From: Aureimonas glaciei
GTDB lineage: Bacteria; Pseudomonadota; Alphaproteobacteria; Rhizobiales; Rhizobiaceae
DNA: 64,000 nt
Direction: 5' to 3'
Assembly (NCBI RefSeq): GCF_014643375.1
Contig: NZ_BMJJ01000004.1
Span: forward strand, 196,167-260,166
Positions 8,644 through 17,549 of the stretch are shown here, one piece after another. Position numbers and translations under genes: made by a program. The notes beneath the pieces are model-generated. The model ran no database searches. It saw only the letters and a program-made list of their open reading frames with translations, and was not told the DNA's origin. Every line of letters begins with the position of its first letter. The stretch's first letter is position 1.

Positions 8644-10574
8644 CGCGTGCCCCCGTGACCGAGCCGTGCGGCGGCGAGAAAGGAATCGGCGGTGATGTCG
8701 CCGACGAGGCGCGAGCCGGGAACCTCCTTGGCCGCGGCATCGACGAACAGCATCGTCGGCGGGCCGACGACGCCGAGGTCGCGCATCATCGCCCGGCCGC
8801 CGGCCTGATCCTCGGTCAGGTCGACCTTCAGCCGCTGGAAGCCGCCGAGACGGGCCTGGACGCTGGAGTCGCCGAAGACCGCGCGCTCGATGACGTCGCA
8901 GGTCACGCACCAGTCGGCGGTGAAGTAGAGGAGCGTCGGGCGTCGGGCAGCGGCGATCGTCGAGGCGAGTTCGGCCGGATCCTGAACGGTCCGGAAGCCG
9001 ATGTCGGCTGCCGCGACAGGCGCGCTCCCCGGCGACAGGAGTGCCAGGGGGCGGAGCGGATCGCCGGCACCGGCCGAGGCACCGACGGCCAGGATCGCGC
9101 CATAGAGGATCGCCAGAAGGCCGCTGGCCTTGGCGGCGCGGGGGAGCGGCCCCGACGCGGAAGTCAGGTGGTCGAAGGCGCCGAGGAAGACACCGGCGCC
9201 GATGAGCAGGGCCGACCAGAGGCCGAGGATCAGCGCCGGCGGCAGGATTCGCGACAGCATCCACACGGCGAGCCCGAGGAAGGCGAAGCCGAAGAGGCGG
9301 GTGACGACCGCCATCCAGCGGCCGGGTTTCGGCATCGCCCGGGCGCCGACGGTGCCGAAGACGATGAGCGGGATGCCCTGTCCAAGCCCCAGCGCGAAGA
9401 GCGCCGAAGCGCCGAGAACGACGCTGCCGGACTGGGCGATGTAGATAAGACCGCCGGCAAGCGGCGCGGTCACGCAGGGCCCGACGATCAGCGCCGAGGT
9501 GAAGCCGAGCGTCGCGCTGGAGGCGAGGCTGCCGCGCGCCCCGGCCGTCCGGCGCGTCATGGCGTTCGTAAAGGCCGCGGGCAGGCGCAGCTCGAAGGCC
9601 CCGAACATGGACAGAGCGAGGACGACGAAGACGGCCGAGACGATCAGGATGGCGGTGCGCGACTGCAGGGCCAGCTGCAGGTTCTGCCCGGACCAGGCGG
9701 CGAAGACGCCGAGAAGGCCGAAAGCGGCGGCCATGGCCAGCACATAGACGGCCGACAGGGCAAAGCCCCGTCCGGTCGACAGCCGCTCGCCGGTCCGGCT
9801 GAGCTGTCCGGCCAGGATCGGGTACATCGGGAAGACGCAAGGGGTGAAGGCGAGGCCGAGGCCGAGGGCAAAGAAGGTTGCGATCACCCACAACGCCCCG
9901 CCATCGGCCAGGAGCGTGGTGACCAGGCCGCCGGCCGCGGCATCGACGCGGATGCCCGAGGCCGGTTCGGCAGCCCCTTCCGCCCCGGCCGGGGCGGCGG
10001 GAAGGTTGCTTACCAAGGCCTGCGGCTGCGACGGGTCCTGGCGATCGGAAGCGCCGGGTGTGGTTGATGCCACCGACATCGGCGCCGATGGCGGCCTGGA
10101 CCAAAGATCTTTCGGGCCTGCGGCACGCGACAGGAGACCGCGGGCGGGCGACGTCGACGCCAGATCGACGGTCGTCGTTACCGGCCGGTAGCAGATCCCG
10201 CCTTCCTGGCAGCCCTGGTACGACACCGCGATCTGACTCTCGCCGCCGGCCAGTGCCGGCAGCGGCGCCGTGACCGCGTGATGGAAGACCTGCATGGGCC
10301 CGAAGGTCGGATCGTCCTTGCGCTCGCCCTCGGGCAGATCGAGCGGCAGGGCGGCGCCGGTGGGCGTGGCCGCCGAGATCTTGTCGCGATAGAGATAATA
10401 GCCGTCGGCGATCGCGAAGGTCAGCTGCCGGCCGCCATCCTCGGCAGCGCTGACGCTGAGGGCGAAGGCACGCTCGACCGGCAGCGGTGCCGTCTGGGCC
10501 CGCGACGGTGCCGACAGCGTCAGGGCCGCCAGAAGGCCGGCCGCGGCCAGGGGCAGAAAACGTGCGAACGGCAT
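8640..10574 (-). CDS. dsbD: Thiol:disulfide interchange protein DsbD
   Basis: 644 residues in the usual three-part layout: signal peptide and periplasmic N-domain (about 1-200), an eight-helix membrane domain with the paired cysteine motifs FTPCVFPMYPI and GPCVTAPL, and a C-terminal thioredoxin domain with C556-V-T-C559 after W555. DsbD carries electrons from cytoplasmic thioredoxin to periplasmic thiol proteins. It is the first gene of the operon, and its clients are probably the next three products. It is transcribed away from the response regulator gene, and a CTTAA-type direct repeat lies in the shared 111-bp gap. Confidence 0.9.
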   Translation of the reverse strand: MPFARFLPLAAAGLLAALTLSAPSRAQTAPLPVERAFALSVSAAEDGGRQLTFAIADGYYLYRDKISAATPTGAALPLDLPEGERKDDPTFGPMQVFHHAVTAPLPALAGGESQIAVSYQGCQEGGICYRPVTTTVDLASTSPARGLLSRAAGPKDLWSRPPSAPMSVASTTPGASDRQDPSQPQALVSNLPAAPAGAEGAAEPASGIRVDAAAGGLVTTLLADGGALWVIATFFALGLGLAFTPCVFPMYPILAGQLSRTGERLSTGRGFALSAVYVLAMAAAFGLLGVFAAWSGQNLQLALQSRTAILIVSAVFVVLALSMFGAFELRLPAAFTNAMTRRTAGARGSLASSATLGFTSALIVGPCVTAPLAGGLIYIAQSGSVVLGASALFALGLGQGIPLIVFGTVGARAMPKPGRWMAVVTRLFGFAFLGLAVWMLSRILPPALILGLWSALLIGAGVFLGAFDHLTSASGPLPRAAKASGLLAILYGAILAVGASAGAGDPLRPLALLSPGSAPVAAADIGFRTVQDPAELASTIAAARRPTLLYFTADWCVTCDVIERAVFGDSSVQARLGGFQRLKVDLTEDQAGGRAMMRDLGVVGPPTMLFVDAAAKEVPGSRLVGDITADSFLAAARLGHGGTR

Positions 10575-10618
10575 GGCGCCCCTTCAAGGTACAGTCTCAG
10601 GGGTCGGATCGGCGTCCC

Positions 10619-10639
10619 AGCTTAAGGCAGGCTTAAGCT
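10619..10639. promoter_or_regulatory. PmrA/QseB-type direct repeat in the dsbD / two-component intergenic region
   Basis: cttaa at 10621-10625 and cttaa at 10632-10636 are 11 bp apart (CTTAA-N6-CTTAA), matching the known binding pattern of PmrA/QseB-class OmpR regulators. The same bases also form an inverted repeat, agcttaag at one end and cttaagct at the other. It lies 46-67 bp upstream of both start codons, so one dimer could control both transcripts. Seen directly; regulation is inferred. Confidence 0.6.
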
Positions 10640-10685
10640 GCGTGGCCGAACGGACACGGGTGGCGCGGCGAGAGCGGAGGCGGAC

Positions 10686-11351
10686 ATGCGGATCCTGATC
10701 GTGGAAGACGACGACATTCTCGGCGATGGCCTGAAGGTCGGGCTGGAAATGCACGGCTTCACCGCCGATCTCGCCCGCACCTGCGGCGACGGCGAGGCGG
10801 CGCTGAGGGCGGGAGGCTTCGACGCCGTCGTCCTCGACGTCATGCTGCCCGACGGCTCGGGGCGCGATCTTCTGTCGCGCTATCGCGCGGGCGGCGGCGT
10901 CACGCCCGTCCTGCTCCTCACCGCCCTCGATTCCGTCGCCGACCGCGTCGGCGGTCTCGACGACGGCGCCGACGACCATCTCGGAAAACCCTTCGACCTC
11001 GACGAGGTCGCCGCCCGGCTGCGCGCGCTCCTGCGGCGGGCCGTCAACCGGTCCGCGGCGTGCCTCTCCTGGGACGGCATCACGCTCGATCCGGCCAGCC
11101 TTGCCGCCGCGCGCGGACCGGAGAAGATCCATCTGTCGCGCCGCGAATTCCGCGTCCTGCATGCGCTGATGGAACGGCCGCGGACGATCCTGTCGAAGGC
11201 CCAGATCGAGGAAAAGCTTTACGGCTTCCAGGAGGGCGTCGAGAGCAATGCGGTCGAGGTCCATGTCCACAATATCAGGGCCAAGCTTGGGGCCTCGTTC
11301 GTCGAGACGGTCCGTGGCGTCGGCTATCGTCTCAGGGATGCCGCGTCGTGA
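10686..11351 (+). CDS. OmpR-family response regulator
   Basis: 221 residues. The receiver domain has the acidic pair D8/D9, the phosphoacceptor D51 in LDVMLPDGSG and the switch lysine K101 in LGKPF; residues about 125-220 are an OmpR/PhoB winged helix (LSRREFRVLHALMER, NAVEVHVHNIRAKL). It most resembles the QseB/PmrA/TctD group. The stop overlaps the kinase GTG start by 4 bp, so the pair is coupled. A CTTAA-N6-CTTAA repeat just upstream is the kind of site this subfamily binds and suggests autoregulation plus control of the divergent dsbD operon. Confidence 0.9.
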   Translation: MRILIVEDDDILGDGLKVGLEMHGFTADLARTCGDGEAALRAGGFDAVVLDVMLPDGSGRDLLSRYRAGGGVTPVLLLTALDSVADRVGGLDDGADDHLGKPFDLDEVAARLRALLRRAVNRSAACLSWDGITLDPASLAAARGPEKIHLSRREFRVLHALMERPRTILSKAQIEEKLYGFQEGVESNAVEVHVHNIRAKLGASFVETVRGVGYRLRDAAS

Positions 11352-12715
11352 CGCGGGCCGCGGGCTCGCTGAAGGGGCGGCTGTTCGCCATCCTCGTCCT
11401 GTCGACCGGCCTCGTCTGGGCCTCGGCCACGGTCTGGATCTTTCTCAGCACGCGCGCGGAGGTGGAGCATGTGCTCGACGCCCGGCTGATGGAGGCGGCG
11501 CGGATGGTCTCCTCGCTCGTCGACAGCCAGGAGATCGACGTCGCCGTGGCCTCGCTCGATCGCCCGGAGCTGCCGGCCCGGACGCACGATCCCTACGAGC
11601 GGCAGCTGTCCTGCCAGATCTGGTCGCTGACCGGGTCCCTGATCGGCAAGTCCGACGGCGCGCCGGACGTCCGGCTCTCGGAACAGGCCAACGGCTTTTC
11701 CGAACGCACCATCGACGGCGCGGTCTGGCGCGTCTACGCCATCCAGGACGCCACCCTCGGCATCCAGGTTCTGATCGGCGACAATCTGGCAGTCCGGGCC
11801 CGCCTCGTCCGCGACGTCGTCAAGGGCCTGCTCCTACCGATAATTCTGATCGTTCCGGCCTTGGGGGCATTGATCTGGTTCGGCGTGGGGCGCGGCATGC
11901 GCCCGCTCGACGATCTGGCAGCAGGCCTTGGCCGGCGCGACGCCCAGGATCTGGCGCCGCTGGCGGCCGATGGCGTTGCATCGGAGATCAAGCCGGTGGT
12001 GGCCGCTCTCAACGGCCTGTTCGGCAGGGTGCGGGAAACGCGCGAACGCGAGCGGCATTTCCTCGCTTATGCCGCGCACGAACTCCGCACGCCGCTCGCC
12101 GGACTGAGGACACAGGCCGAGATCGTCGCCCGCACCGACAGCGAAGAGGTGCGCAAGGCGGCTCTTGCCCGCATCGTCACGGCTGTCGACCGAACCTCGC
12201 GTCTCGTCCGCCAGCTCCTCGATACCGCCGAAGCCGAGTCTGAATCCTTTCGCGTTTCCGGAGACGGACCGCCGATCGATCTCAAGAAATTCCTGGTCGA
12301 AAACGCCGCTGACCTCGCCGCCAGCGCCAGAAGCCGCGGCGTCACCATCGTGTTTTCGGCGGCAGGAAAGGATGCCAGACTTTGCGTCAACGAAACGCTT
12401 CTGGCGCTGGCCTATCGCAATCTCCTGGAGAACGCCGTGAACCATTCCCCGCCGGGCGGCAGCGTGCGCGTCGGATGGTCCTCCGATCACCTGTTCGTCG
12501 ACGACGAAGGGGAGGGAATGCCGGAAGAGGAGCAGGAGCGCGCCGCCGAACGCTTCTTCCGGGGAGCGAACAAGTCGGCTGTCGGTAGCGGGCTCGGGCT
12601 GACGATCGTGTCGATCTGTGCGGCGAGGCTGGGGGCGGCGCTCGCGATCGAAAATCTGGTACCCCGCGGCTTCAGGGCATCCCTCAAATTTCCCGGCCCG
12701 TGTCAGCCGTCCTGA
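11348..12715 (+). CDS. Sensor histidine kinase partner of the OmpR-type regulator
   Basis: 455 residues from a GTG that overlaps the regulator stop. There is one N-terminal membrane segment (about 10-32), a periplasmic sensor stretch of roughly 130 residues, a second membrane segment (LLLPIILIVPALGALIWF), a HAMP-like linker, the H-box with H244 in AAHELRTPLAG, and an HATPase domain with NLLENAVNHSP, DEGEGMP and GSGLGLTI. This is the QseC/PmrB/TctE architecture. The signal is unknown. The divergent periplasmic thiol operon suggests an envelope redox, metal or cell-wall cue. Confidence 0.88.
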   Translation: MTRAAGSLKGRLFAILVLSTGLVWASATVWIFLSTRAEVEHVLDARLMEAARMVSSLVDSQEIDVAVASLDRPELPARTHDPYERQLSCQIWSLTGSLIGKSDGAPDVRLSEQANGFSERTIDGAVWRVYAIQDATLGIQVLIGDNLAVRARLVRDVVKGLLLPIILIVPALGALIWFGVGRGMRPLDDLAAGLGRRDAQDLAPLAADGVASEIKPVVAALNGLFGRVRETRERERHFLAYAAHELRTPLAGLRTQAEIVARTDSEEVRKAALARIVTAVDRTSRLVRQLLDTAEAESESFRVSGDGPPIDLKKFLVENAADLAASARSRGVTIVFSAAGKDARLCVNETLLALAYRNLLENAVNHSPPGGSVRVGWSSDHLFVDDEGEGMPEEEQERAAERFFRGANKSAVGSGLGLTIVSICAARLGAALAIENLVPRGFRASLKFPGPCQPS

Positions 12716-13350
12716 CCGCCGCTTCTGGACAAGACCGGTCGGCGCCCTCCGTCTTCCTCAAGCTTTGTCCGACGATCCCTCATTCGGCGTGGCCGACGCA
12801 TGACGGAGCTGGGCCCGGCACAGCGGCGCGTTTTAGGAGCGGACGCGCGATGCGAACGAGGTGTCCAAGAAGGTCGAGGCCCTAAAGCCTCTGATGTCGA
12901 TACTAGAGAGGGATACGCCGATCCTCGCGCCCCGCTTCGGCTCGAAGGCTCAGTCCCTCGTCACGAGGATGCGGCAGCGCGCTCCTTGTCGTCGAAGACG
13001 TACTATGCGCTCAAGATGTCCTGGACCGCCTCATCAACCCCCGATCGCAAACCACTCCCCAGCGATGAGCCGATCCTGGAAGCGGTTCTTGAACGTGAGG
13101 CCCGGGTGAGCCGCGTCAACACCTGCTCTGACGTTTCATGAGTCTGCGGAAAATCGGTAGAAGATAGACAGCTCTCGGAAGAGCTTTCCTCAAGCGTCGA
13201 ATTCGAGTTCCTCTCGCGGCACCAGTCCGACACGGGCCAGTTCCGGATGGAAATCAATAGTCGAAAGGCATCTGGCCTCGCGCACCTGGCAAGATCGGCA
13301 TCGCACTGGCCACGAGGCGGTAGAACTGGTGCTCACTTCACTTGGGGTTG
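12716..13350. other. 635-bp region without a recognisable gene
   Basis: Several short overlapping open frames exist, the longest about 113 codons at 12800-13141, but none has a ribosome binding site, a recognisable domain or consistent codon usage. A stretch around 12861-12990 translates into plausible-looking sequence (MSKKVEALKPLMSIL) and then degenerates, so it may be an old gene remnant. No repeat or RNA gene was recognised. Confidence 0.4.
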
Positions 13351-14322
13351 TCACGACGCTACCGGCTTCGCCGGTCCTGACTGTCGCATTGTCCAGCGAC
13401 CGTCCCTGGCTACGAACTGATCCTTGTCCCTTTCAGTGTGCTCCGCCTGGGCGAGCGCCCAGTTGCAAAAGGCGCCGAGCTGCCCGTCGCGAGGACGGTC
13501 GTCGGGTGTGGTCAGCCAGTAGCAGTTTCGGCTGGGATAGCCGAGGCGCATCGGATTGATCAGGTCGCCTCTGGCCAGTTCCTCCGAGATCAGGCTGCGC
13601 GGCACGAGGGCGAGCCCTTGTCCGCCGAGCGCCGCCCGGATCACCAGCGAGTAGTAGCCGAGCCGCAAGGTCGGTGGCAGCACCAGCCTCGCGCCATCTG
13701 GACCTTGCGCCTGCATGAAGTCGGCCCAGCTCAGCGGTGTCTGCGGATGCTCCAGCAGCGAATAGCGCAGGACGTCGGCCGTGCCATGGATTCCGCCACC
13801 TGAGGCGAGCGCCTGCGGCGAACCGACGAGAACGACGTCGCGTCCGAGAAAATAGTCGGCCCGCCAGCCTGGCCAGTGGCCGTCGCCGAAGCGGAAAACG
13901 ACGTCGGCCTCGCTGAAGGTCTCGCTGGAGGCAAAGGTCATGAACTCCACGTCGATCTCGGGGTGCTCGGCCCGGAACGCGGAAAGCCGGGAGATGAACC
14001 AGCGGTCGCCGAGGATCGGCAGAACATGCATCCTAAGGCTGGCGGATGAGTTGCGCAGGCTCGAGACCCGTAGCGCCGCCGTTTCCATCGCGCCGAGCGC
14101 GATCCGCGATTGTTCGATGTAGATCATTCCCGCCGGCGTCGGCTCGAGCCCATGTGTGGTGCGCCGGAACAAGGGCATGCCCACAAGGATTTCCAGCCCC
14201 TTGAGCTGCTTGCTCACCGCGCTCTGCGTCAGGTGCAAGGCGACGGCCGCCGATGACACCGTGCCGTGCTGTGCCAAGGCCGCGACGACCCTCAGTGCCA
14301 TGGTTGTGGGCAGTGCCGGCAT
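13351..14322 (-). CDS. LysR-family regulator of the adjacent lyase/ABC importer cluster
   Basis: 323 residues. An N-terminal LysR helix-turn-helix (TVSSAAVALHLTQSAVSKQLKGLE) is followed by a two-lobed effector domain of normal length. It is of the GcvA-like type with a short lead before the DNA-binding domain. It is divergent from the lyase gene with 105 bp between the start codons, and that gap holds a perfect palindrome. It probably responds to the importer substrate and activates the 14.4-20.8 kb genes. Confidence 0.88.
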   Translation of the reverse strand: MPALPTTMALRVVAALAQHGTVSSAAVALHLTQSAVSKQLKGLEILVGMPLFRRTTHGLEPTPAGMIYIEQSRIALGAMETAALRVSSLRNSSASLRMHVLPILGDRWFISRLSAFRAEHPEIDVEFMTFASSETFSEADVVFRFGDGHWPGWRADYFLGRDVVLVGSPQALASGGGIHGTADVLRYSLLEHPQTPLSWADFMQAQGPDGARLVLPPTLRLGYYSLVIRAALGGQGLALVPRSLISEELARGDLINPMRLGYPSRNCYWLTTPDDRPRDGQLGAFCNWALAQAEHTERDKDQFVARDGRWTMRQSGPAKPVAS

Positions 14323-14336
14323 CTGCCGCCTCGTAC

Positions 14337-14353
14337 TATTCCAATTTGGAATA
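14337..14353. promoter_or_regulatory. LysR-type operator palindrome
   Basis: tattccaatttggaata is a perfect palindrome with 8-bp arms and one central base, and it contains the T-N11-A core expected for LysR proteins. It lies 15-31 bp upstream of the regulator start and about 75 bp upstream of the lyase start, the usual position for a LysR recognition site. Confidence 0.55.
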
Positions 14354-14427
14354 GATGCTTGAATTCAAATCATTTGTCCAATCAGCCGTTGCGATGACAA
14401 GTCTATAGGCAACTGGAGTGGATGCAT

Positions 14428-15834
14428 ATGAATACGTCAGATCGTCTTTGGGGTGCTCGTTTCCGCAGCGGACCTTCCGCCGCTCTTGCGGCCCTGTCAC
14501 GCGCGCCGGAGGCCTATTTCCGCCTTGCACCGGAGGATCTGCGCGCCTCGGCAGCGCATGCCCGCGAGCTGGTGCGTGCTGGCATCCTCACCGCCGCGGA
14601 AGGTGAAACTGCCGAAGCGGCCTTGGCGCAGCTGAGCATCGACGTCACGTCCGGCAGCGTCGTCCCGTCGCCATCCGACGAGGACGTCCACACCTTCCTC
14701 GAGCGGGTGCTGAAAGATCGCCTCGGCGATCTCGGCGGCAAGATGCGCGCCGGCCGCTCGCGCAACGACCAGGCGGCCAACGACCTGAAAATGCATCTAC
14801 GCGTCAAGGCCCGCAGCATCGCCGCCAGCATTGCCCTCCTTCAGGACGCGCTGATCGCCCAAGCGCTCGATCACCAGACGACGCTGGCGCCCGGCTTCAC
14901 CCATCTCCAACCGGCGCAGCCAGTCACCTTCGCCCATCAACTGCTGGCGCACGCGCAGGGTTTTGCCCGCGACATCGACCGGCTCCAGGATTTCGATCGT
15001 CGCGCTGCCCGCTCGCCGCTCGGTGCTGCAGCGCTGGCCGGCTCGGCGATCTGCGTGCATCCCGAGCTCTCTGCGGTGGAACTGGGATACGACGCCCCGT
15101 GCGAGAACTCGATTGACGCCGTCGGCAGCCGTGACCACGTCGCCGAATTTTTGTTCGTCACCGCCATGCACGGCGCGAATCTCTCGCGCCTGGCGGAAGA
15201 GATCTTTCTCTGGTCATCGAAACAGTTCCGCTGGGTGGTGCTCGACGATGGCTACGCCACCGGCTCGTCGATCATGCCACAGAAGAAGAATGCCGATATT
15301 GCCGAGCTCACCCGGGGCCGCGCTTCGAGGCTGATCGCCGTTCAGAACGGCATGCTGGTGGCGCTGAAGGGCTTGCCCTTCGCCTACAACCGCGATCTGT
15401 CGGAAGACAAGTGGGCGGCCTTCGAAGCCATCGACACGCTGGCGCTGGTGCTGCCGGCGATGTCCGGCATGATCGCGACCATGGCGGTCGACCGCGACCG
15501 GCTGAAGGCGCAGTCGACCGAAGGCTTCACGCTGGCAACCGAGGTCGCCGACTGGCTCTCGCGCCAGGGCGTTCCGTTCAGCGAAGCGCATGAAGTGACC
15601 GGGGCGCTGGTGCGCTTTTGCGAGGAACGCGGCATCGAGCTTGCCGAGCTCTCACCGGAAGATCTTGCCTCCGTCGATCCCCGCCTGACCGCCGACGTCC
15701 TCCCCTGCCTGACGCCCGAGGCTGCGGTCGCGGCGCGCTCGGGCTATGGCGGCACCGCACCGGCCCGCGTCGCCGAGCAGATCGAGCGGCTCCAGAATCT
15801 GCTCGCCCGCCAGCGTGCCTGGGCGACAACATGA
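14428..15834 (+). CDS. Argininosuccinate-lyase-like enzyme of the aspartase/fumarase superfamily
   Basis: 468 residues. GRSRNDQ, the THLQPAQPVTFAH helix and the catalytic loop G279-S-S-I-M-P-Q-K-K-N all belong to the argininosuccinate lyase branch; the usual proline after KKN is alanine here. The start at 14428 is preferred over 14422 because GGAG at 14415-14418 is then 9 nt away. The gene is not with arginine biosynthesis. It heads an operon of amino-acid importer, MmgE/PrpD enzyme and deacetylase under a LysR regulator. Lyases of this branch also cleave C-N bonds in aminopolycarboxylates such as ethylenediaminedisuccinate, giving fumarate. Canonical ArgH is the alternative. Confidence 0.8.
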   Translation: MNTSDRLWGARFRSGPSAALAALSRAPEAYFRLAPEDLRASAAHARELVRAGILTAAEGETAEAALAQLSIDVTSGSVVPSPSDEDVHTFLERVLKDRLGDLGGKMRAGRSRNDQAANDLKMHLRVKARSIAASIALLQDALIAQALDHQTTLAPGFTHLQPAQPVTFAHQLLAHAQGFARDIDRLQDFDRRAARSPLGAAALAGSAICVHPELSAVELGYDAPCENSIDAVGSRDHVAEFLFVTAMHGANLSRLAEEIFLWSSKQFRWVVLDDGYATGSSIMPQKKNADIAELTRGRASRLIAVQNGMLVALKGLPFAYNRDLSEDKWAAFEAIDTLALVLPAMSGMIATMAVDRDRLKAQSTEGFTLATEVADWLSRQGVPFSEAHEVTGALVRFCEERGIELAELSPEDLASVDPRLTADVLPCLTPEAAVAARSGYGGTAPARVAEQIERLQNLLARQRAWATT

Positions 15835-15886
15835 TGCTTCCGCCAGGGGGCAGACGGACGGCAACCGATCGTCCCAACAGAGAGGC

Positions 15887-16744
15887 ATGACCTTGAGCGC
15901 CACGACCGACCAGTATCAGCTCAGCCATCTCAAGTTGGTCCCACGCCGGCACTACGGCCGCATCGGCTCGGCCATCCTCGTCTGCCTCTTGATGGCGGCG
16001 TTGGTACGCGCCTTCGTCAATGGCGCGATCGAATGGGACTATGTCGGCACCTTCCTGTTCGCACCGGCCATCATGAATGGTCTCGTCAACACCATCCTGA
16101 TGACCATCGCGGCCATGACGCTCGGCATTGTCCTCGGCGTCGTTTTCGCCATCATGCGCGTCTCGGACAATCCGGTGCTGTCGAGCATATCGATCGGCTA
16201 TGTCTGGATCTTTCGCGGCGCGCCGGCACTGCTGCAGCTTCTGCTCTGGTTCAATCTGGCGCTGATCTTCCCGACGCTCGGCATTCCCGGACTGTTCGAA
16301 TACCGCACCGTCGACATCATGACGCCCTTCGTCGCCACCATGCTGGCGCTTGGCATCCAGCAGGGAGCCTACACATCGGAAGTGGTGCGCAGCGGCCTTC
16401 TCTCGGTCGACACCGGCCAGTACGAGGCGGCCAGGGCGATCGGCATGACGCAGATGAAGATGCTGCGCCGCATCGTCCTGCCGCAGGCGATGCGCGTCAT
16501 GGTGCCCCCGATCGGCAACGAGGTGATCGGCATGGTCAAGCTCACCTCGCTCGCCAGCGTCATCCAGTATTCCGAAATACTGCACAACGCCCAGATCATC
16601 TACTATGCCAACACCCGCGTGCTTGAGCTCCTGCTCGTCGCAAGCTTCTGGTACCTGTTCGTCGTCTCCGTCCTGTCGGTCGGCCAGATCTACATCGAGC
16701 GCTATTTCGGCCGCGGCGCCAAGTCGATCAAGTCGACGGCGTGA
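15887..16744 (+). CDS. Polar amino-acid ABC transporter permease
   Basis: 285 residues with about five membrane helices and the family signature EAARAIGMTQMKMLRRIVLPQA that contacts the ATPase. It belongs to the HisM/GlnP group. ATG at 15887 has AGAGAGG just upstream. Only one permease gene is present, so the channel is probably a homodimer. It starts 52 bp after the lyase and is followed immediately by its ATPase. Confidence 0.9.
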   Translation: MTLSATTDQYQLSHLKLVPRRHYGRIGSAILVCLLMAALVRAFVNGAIEWDYVGTFLFAPAIMNGLVNTILMTIAAMTLGIVLGVVFAIMRVSDNPVLSSISIGYVWIFRGAPALLQLLLWFNLALIFPTLGIPGLFEYRTVDIMTPFVATMLALGIQQGAYTSEVVRSGLLSVDTGQYEAARAIGMTQMKMLRRIVLPQAMRVMVPPIGNEVIGMVKLTSLASVIQYSEILHNAQIIYYANTRVLELLLVASFWYLFVVSVLSVGQIYIERYFGRGAKSIKSTA

Positions 16745-16755
16745 GGGAGACAGAT

Positions 16756-17523
16756 ATGTCCGACATTCTCGTGAAGGCAATCGACGTCAGCAAGCATTTT
16801 GGGCCTTTCAAGGCGCTCGACGAGGTCAGTCTCGACGTGCGCCGGGGTGAGGTCTGCTGTATCATCGGGCCATCGGGCTCGGGCAAGAGCACCTTCCTGC
16901 GCTGCATCAACCTGCTCGAACGGATCGACAGCGGCAGCATATGGATCGAGGGCGAACTCCTCGGTTATCGCCGCGACGGCAACAGCCTGCACGAGATCAG
17001 CGACCGCGAGATCGCCCGCCAGCGCCGCCGCACCGGCATGGTGTTCCAGCGCTTCAACCTGTTCCCTCACATGACGGCGCTGCAAAACATCATCGAAGGT
17101 CCGGTCCAGGTTCTCGGCGAGCCGGTCAAGGAAGCGCGCGAGCGTGGCCGCGATCTGCTTGCCCGCGTCGGCCTAAGCGACAAGATGGAGAGCTACCCGT
17201 CCGAACTCTCCGGCGGTCAGCAGCAGCGCGTGGCGATCGCCCGCGCCATGGGCATGCGGCCGGACATCATCCTCTTCGACGAGCCGACCTCGGCGCTCGA
17301 TCCCGAACTCGTCTCCGAAGTCCTCGACGTGATGAAGGATCTGGCCGAAACCGGCATGACGATGATCGTCGTCACTCACGAACTCGGTTTTGCGCGCAAC
17401 GTCGCCGACACCGTCGCCTTCATGGAGACGGGGCGGATCGAGGAAGTCGGCCCGGCCGCCAAGGTTCTGACCCAGCCGGACAGCCTCCGCGCCTCAGAGT
17501 TCATCAAGGCCGTGCAGAAGTAG
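16756..17523 (+). CDS. Polar amino-acid ABC transporter ATP-binding protein
   Basis: 255 residues with Walker A GPSGSGKST, the Q-loop MVFQRFNLFPH, signature LSGGQQQRVAIARA, Walker B IILFDEPTSALDPE and the switch histidine in VVTHELGF. This is the HisP/GlnQ family. ATG at 16756 is chosen with GAGGGA 8 nt upstream; a GTG at 16741 is in frame but has no ribosome binding site of its own. It energises the permease at 15887-16744. Confidence 0.92.
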   Translation: MSDILVKAIDVSKHFGPFKALDEVSLDVRRGEVCCIIGPSGSGKSTFLRCINLLERIDSGSIWIEGELLGYRRDGNSLHEISDREIARQRRRTGMVFQRFNLFPHMTALQNIIEGPVQVLGEPVKEARERGRDLLARVGLSDKMESYPSELSGGQQQRVAIARAMGMRPDIILFDEPTSALDPELVSEVLDVMKDLAETGMTMIVVTHELGFARNVADTVAFMETGRIEEVGPAAKVLTQPDSLRASEFIKAVQK

Positions 17524-17549
17524 TTCCCACCGCAACCCCAGGAGACTCC

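Noticed and set aside
12800-13141. A 113-codon frame after the histidine kinase
   Set aside because: No ribosome binding site, no domain, and competing frames of equal quality; treated as noncoding or remnant.
14428-15834. Calling the lyase argH
   Set aside because: The family fits, but the catabolic setting and altered loop make the arginine-pathway name unsafe without knowing whether another argH exists in the genome.
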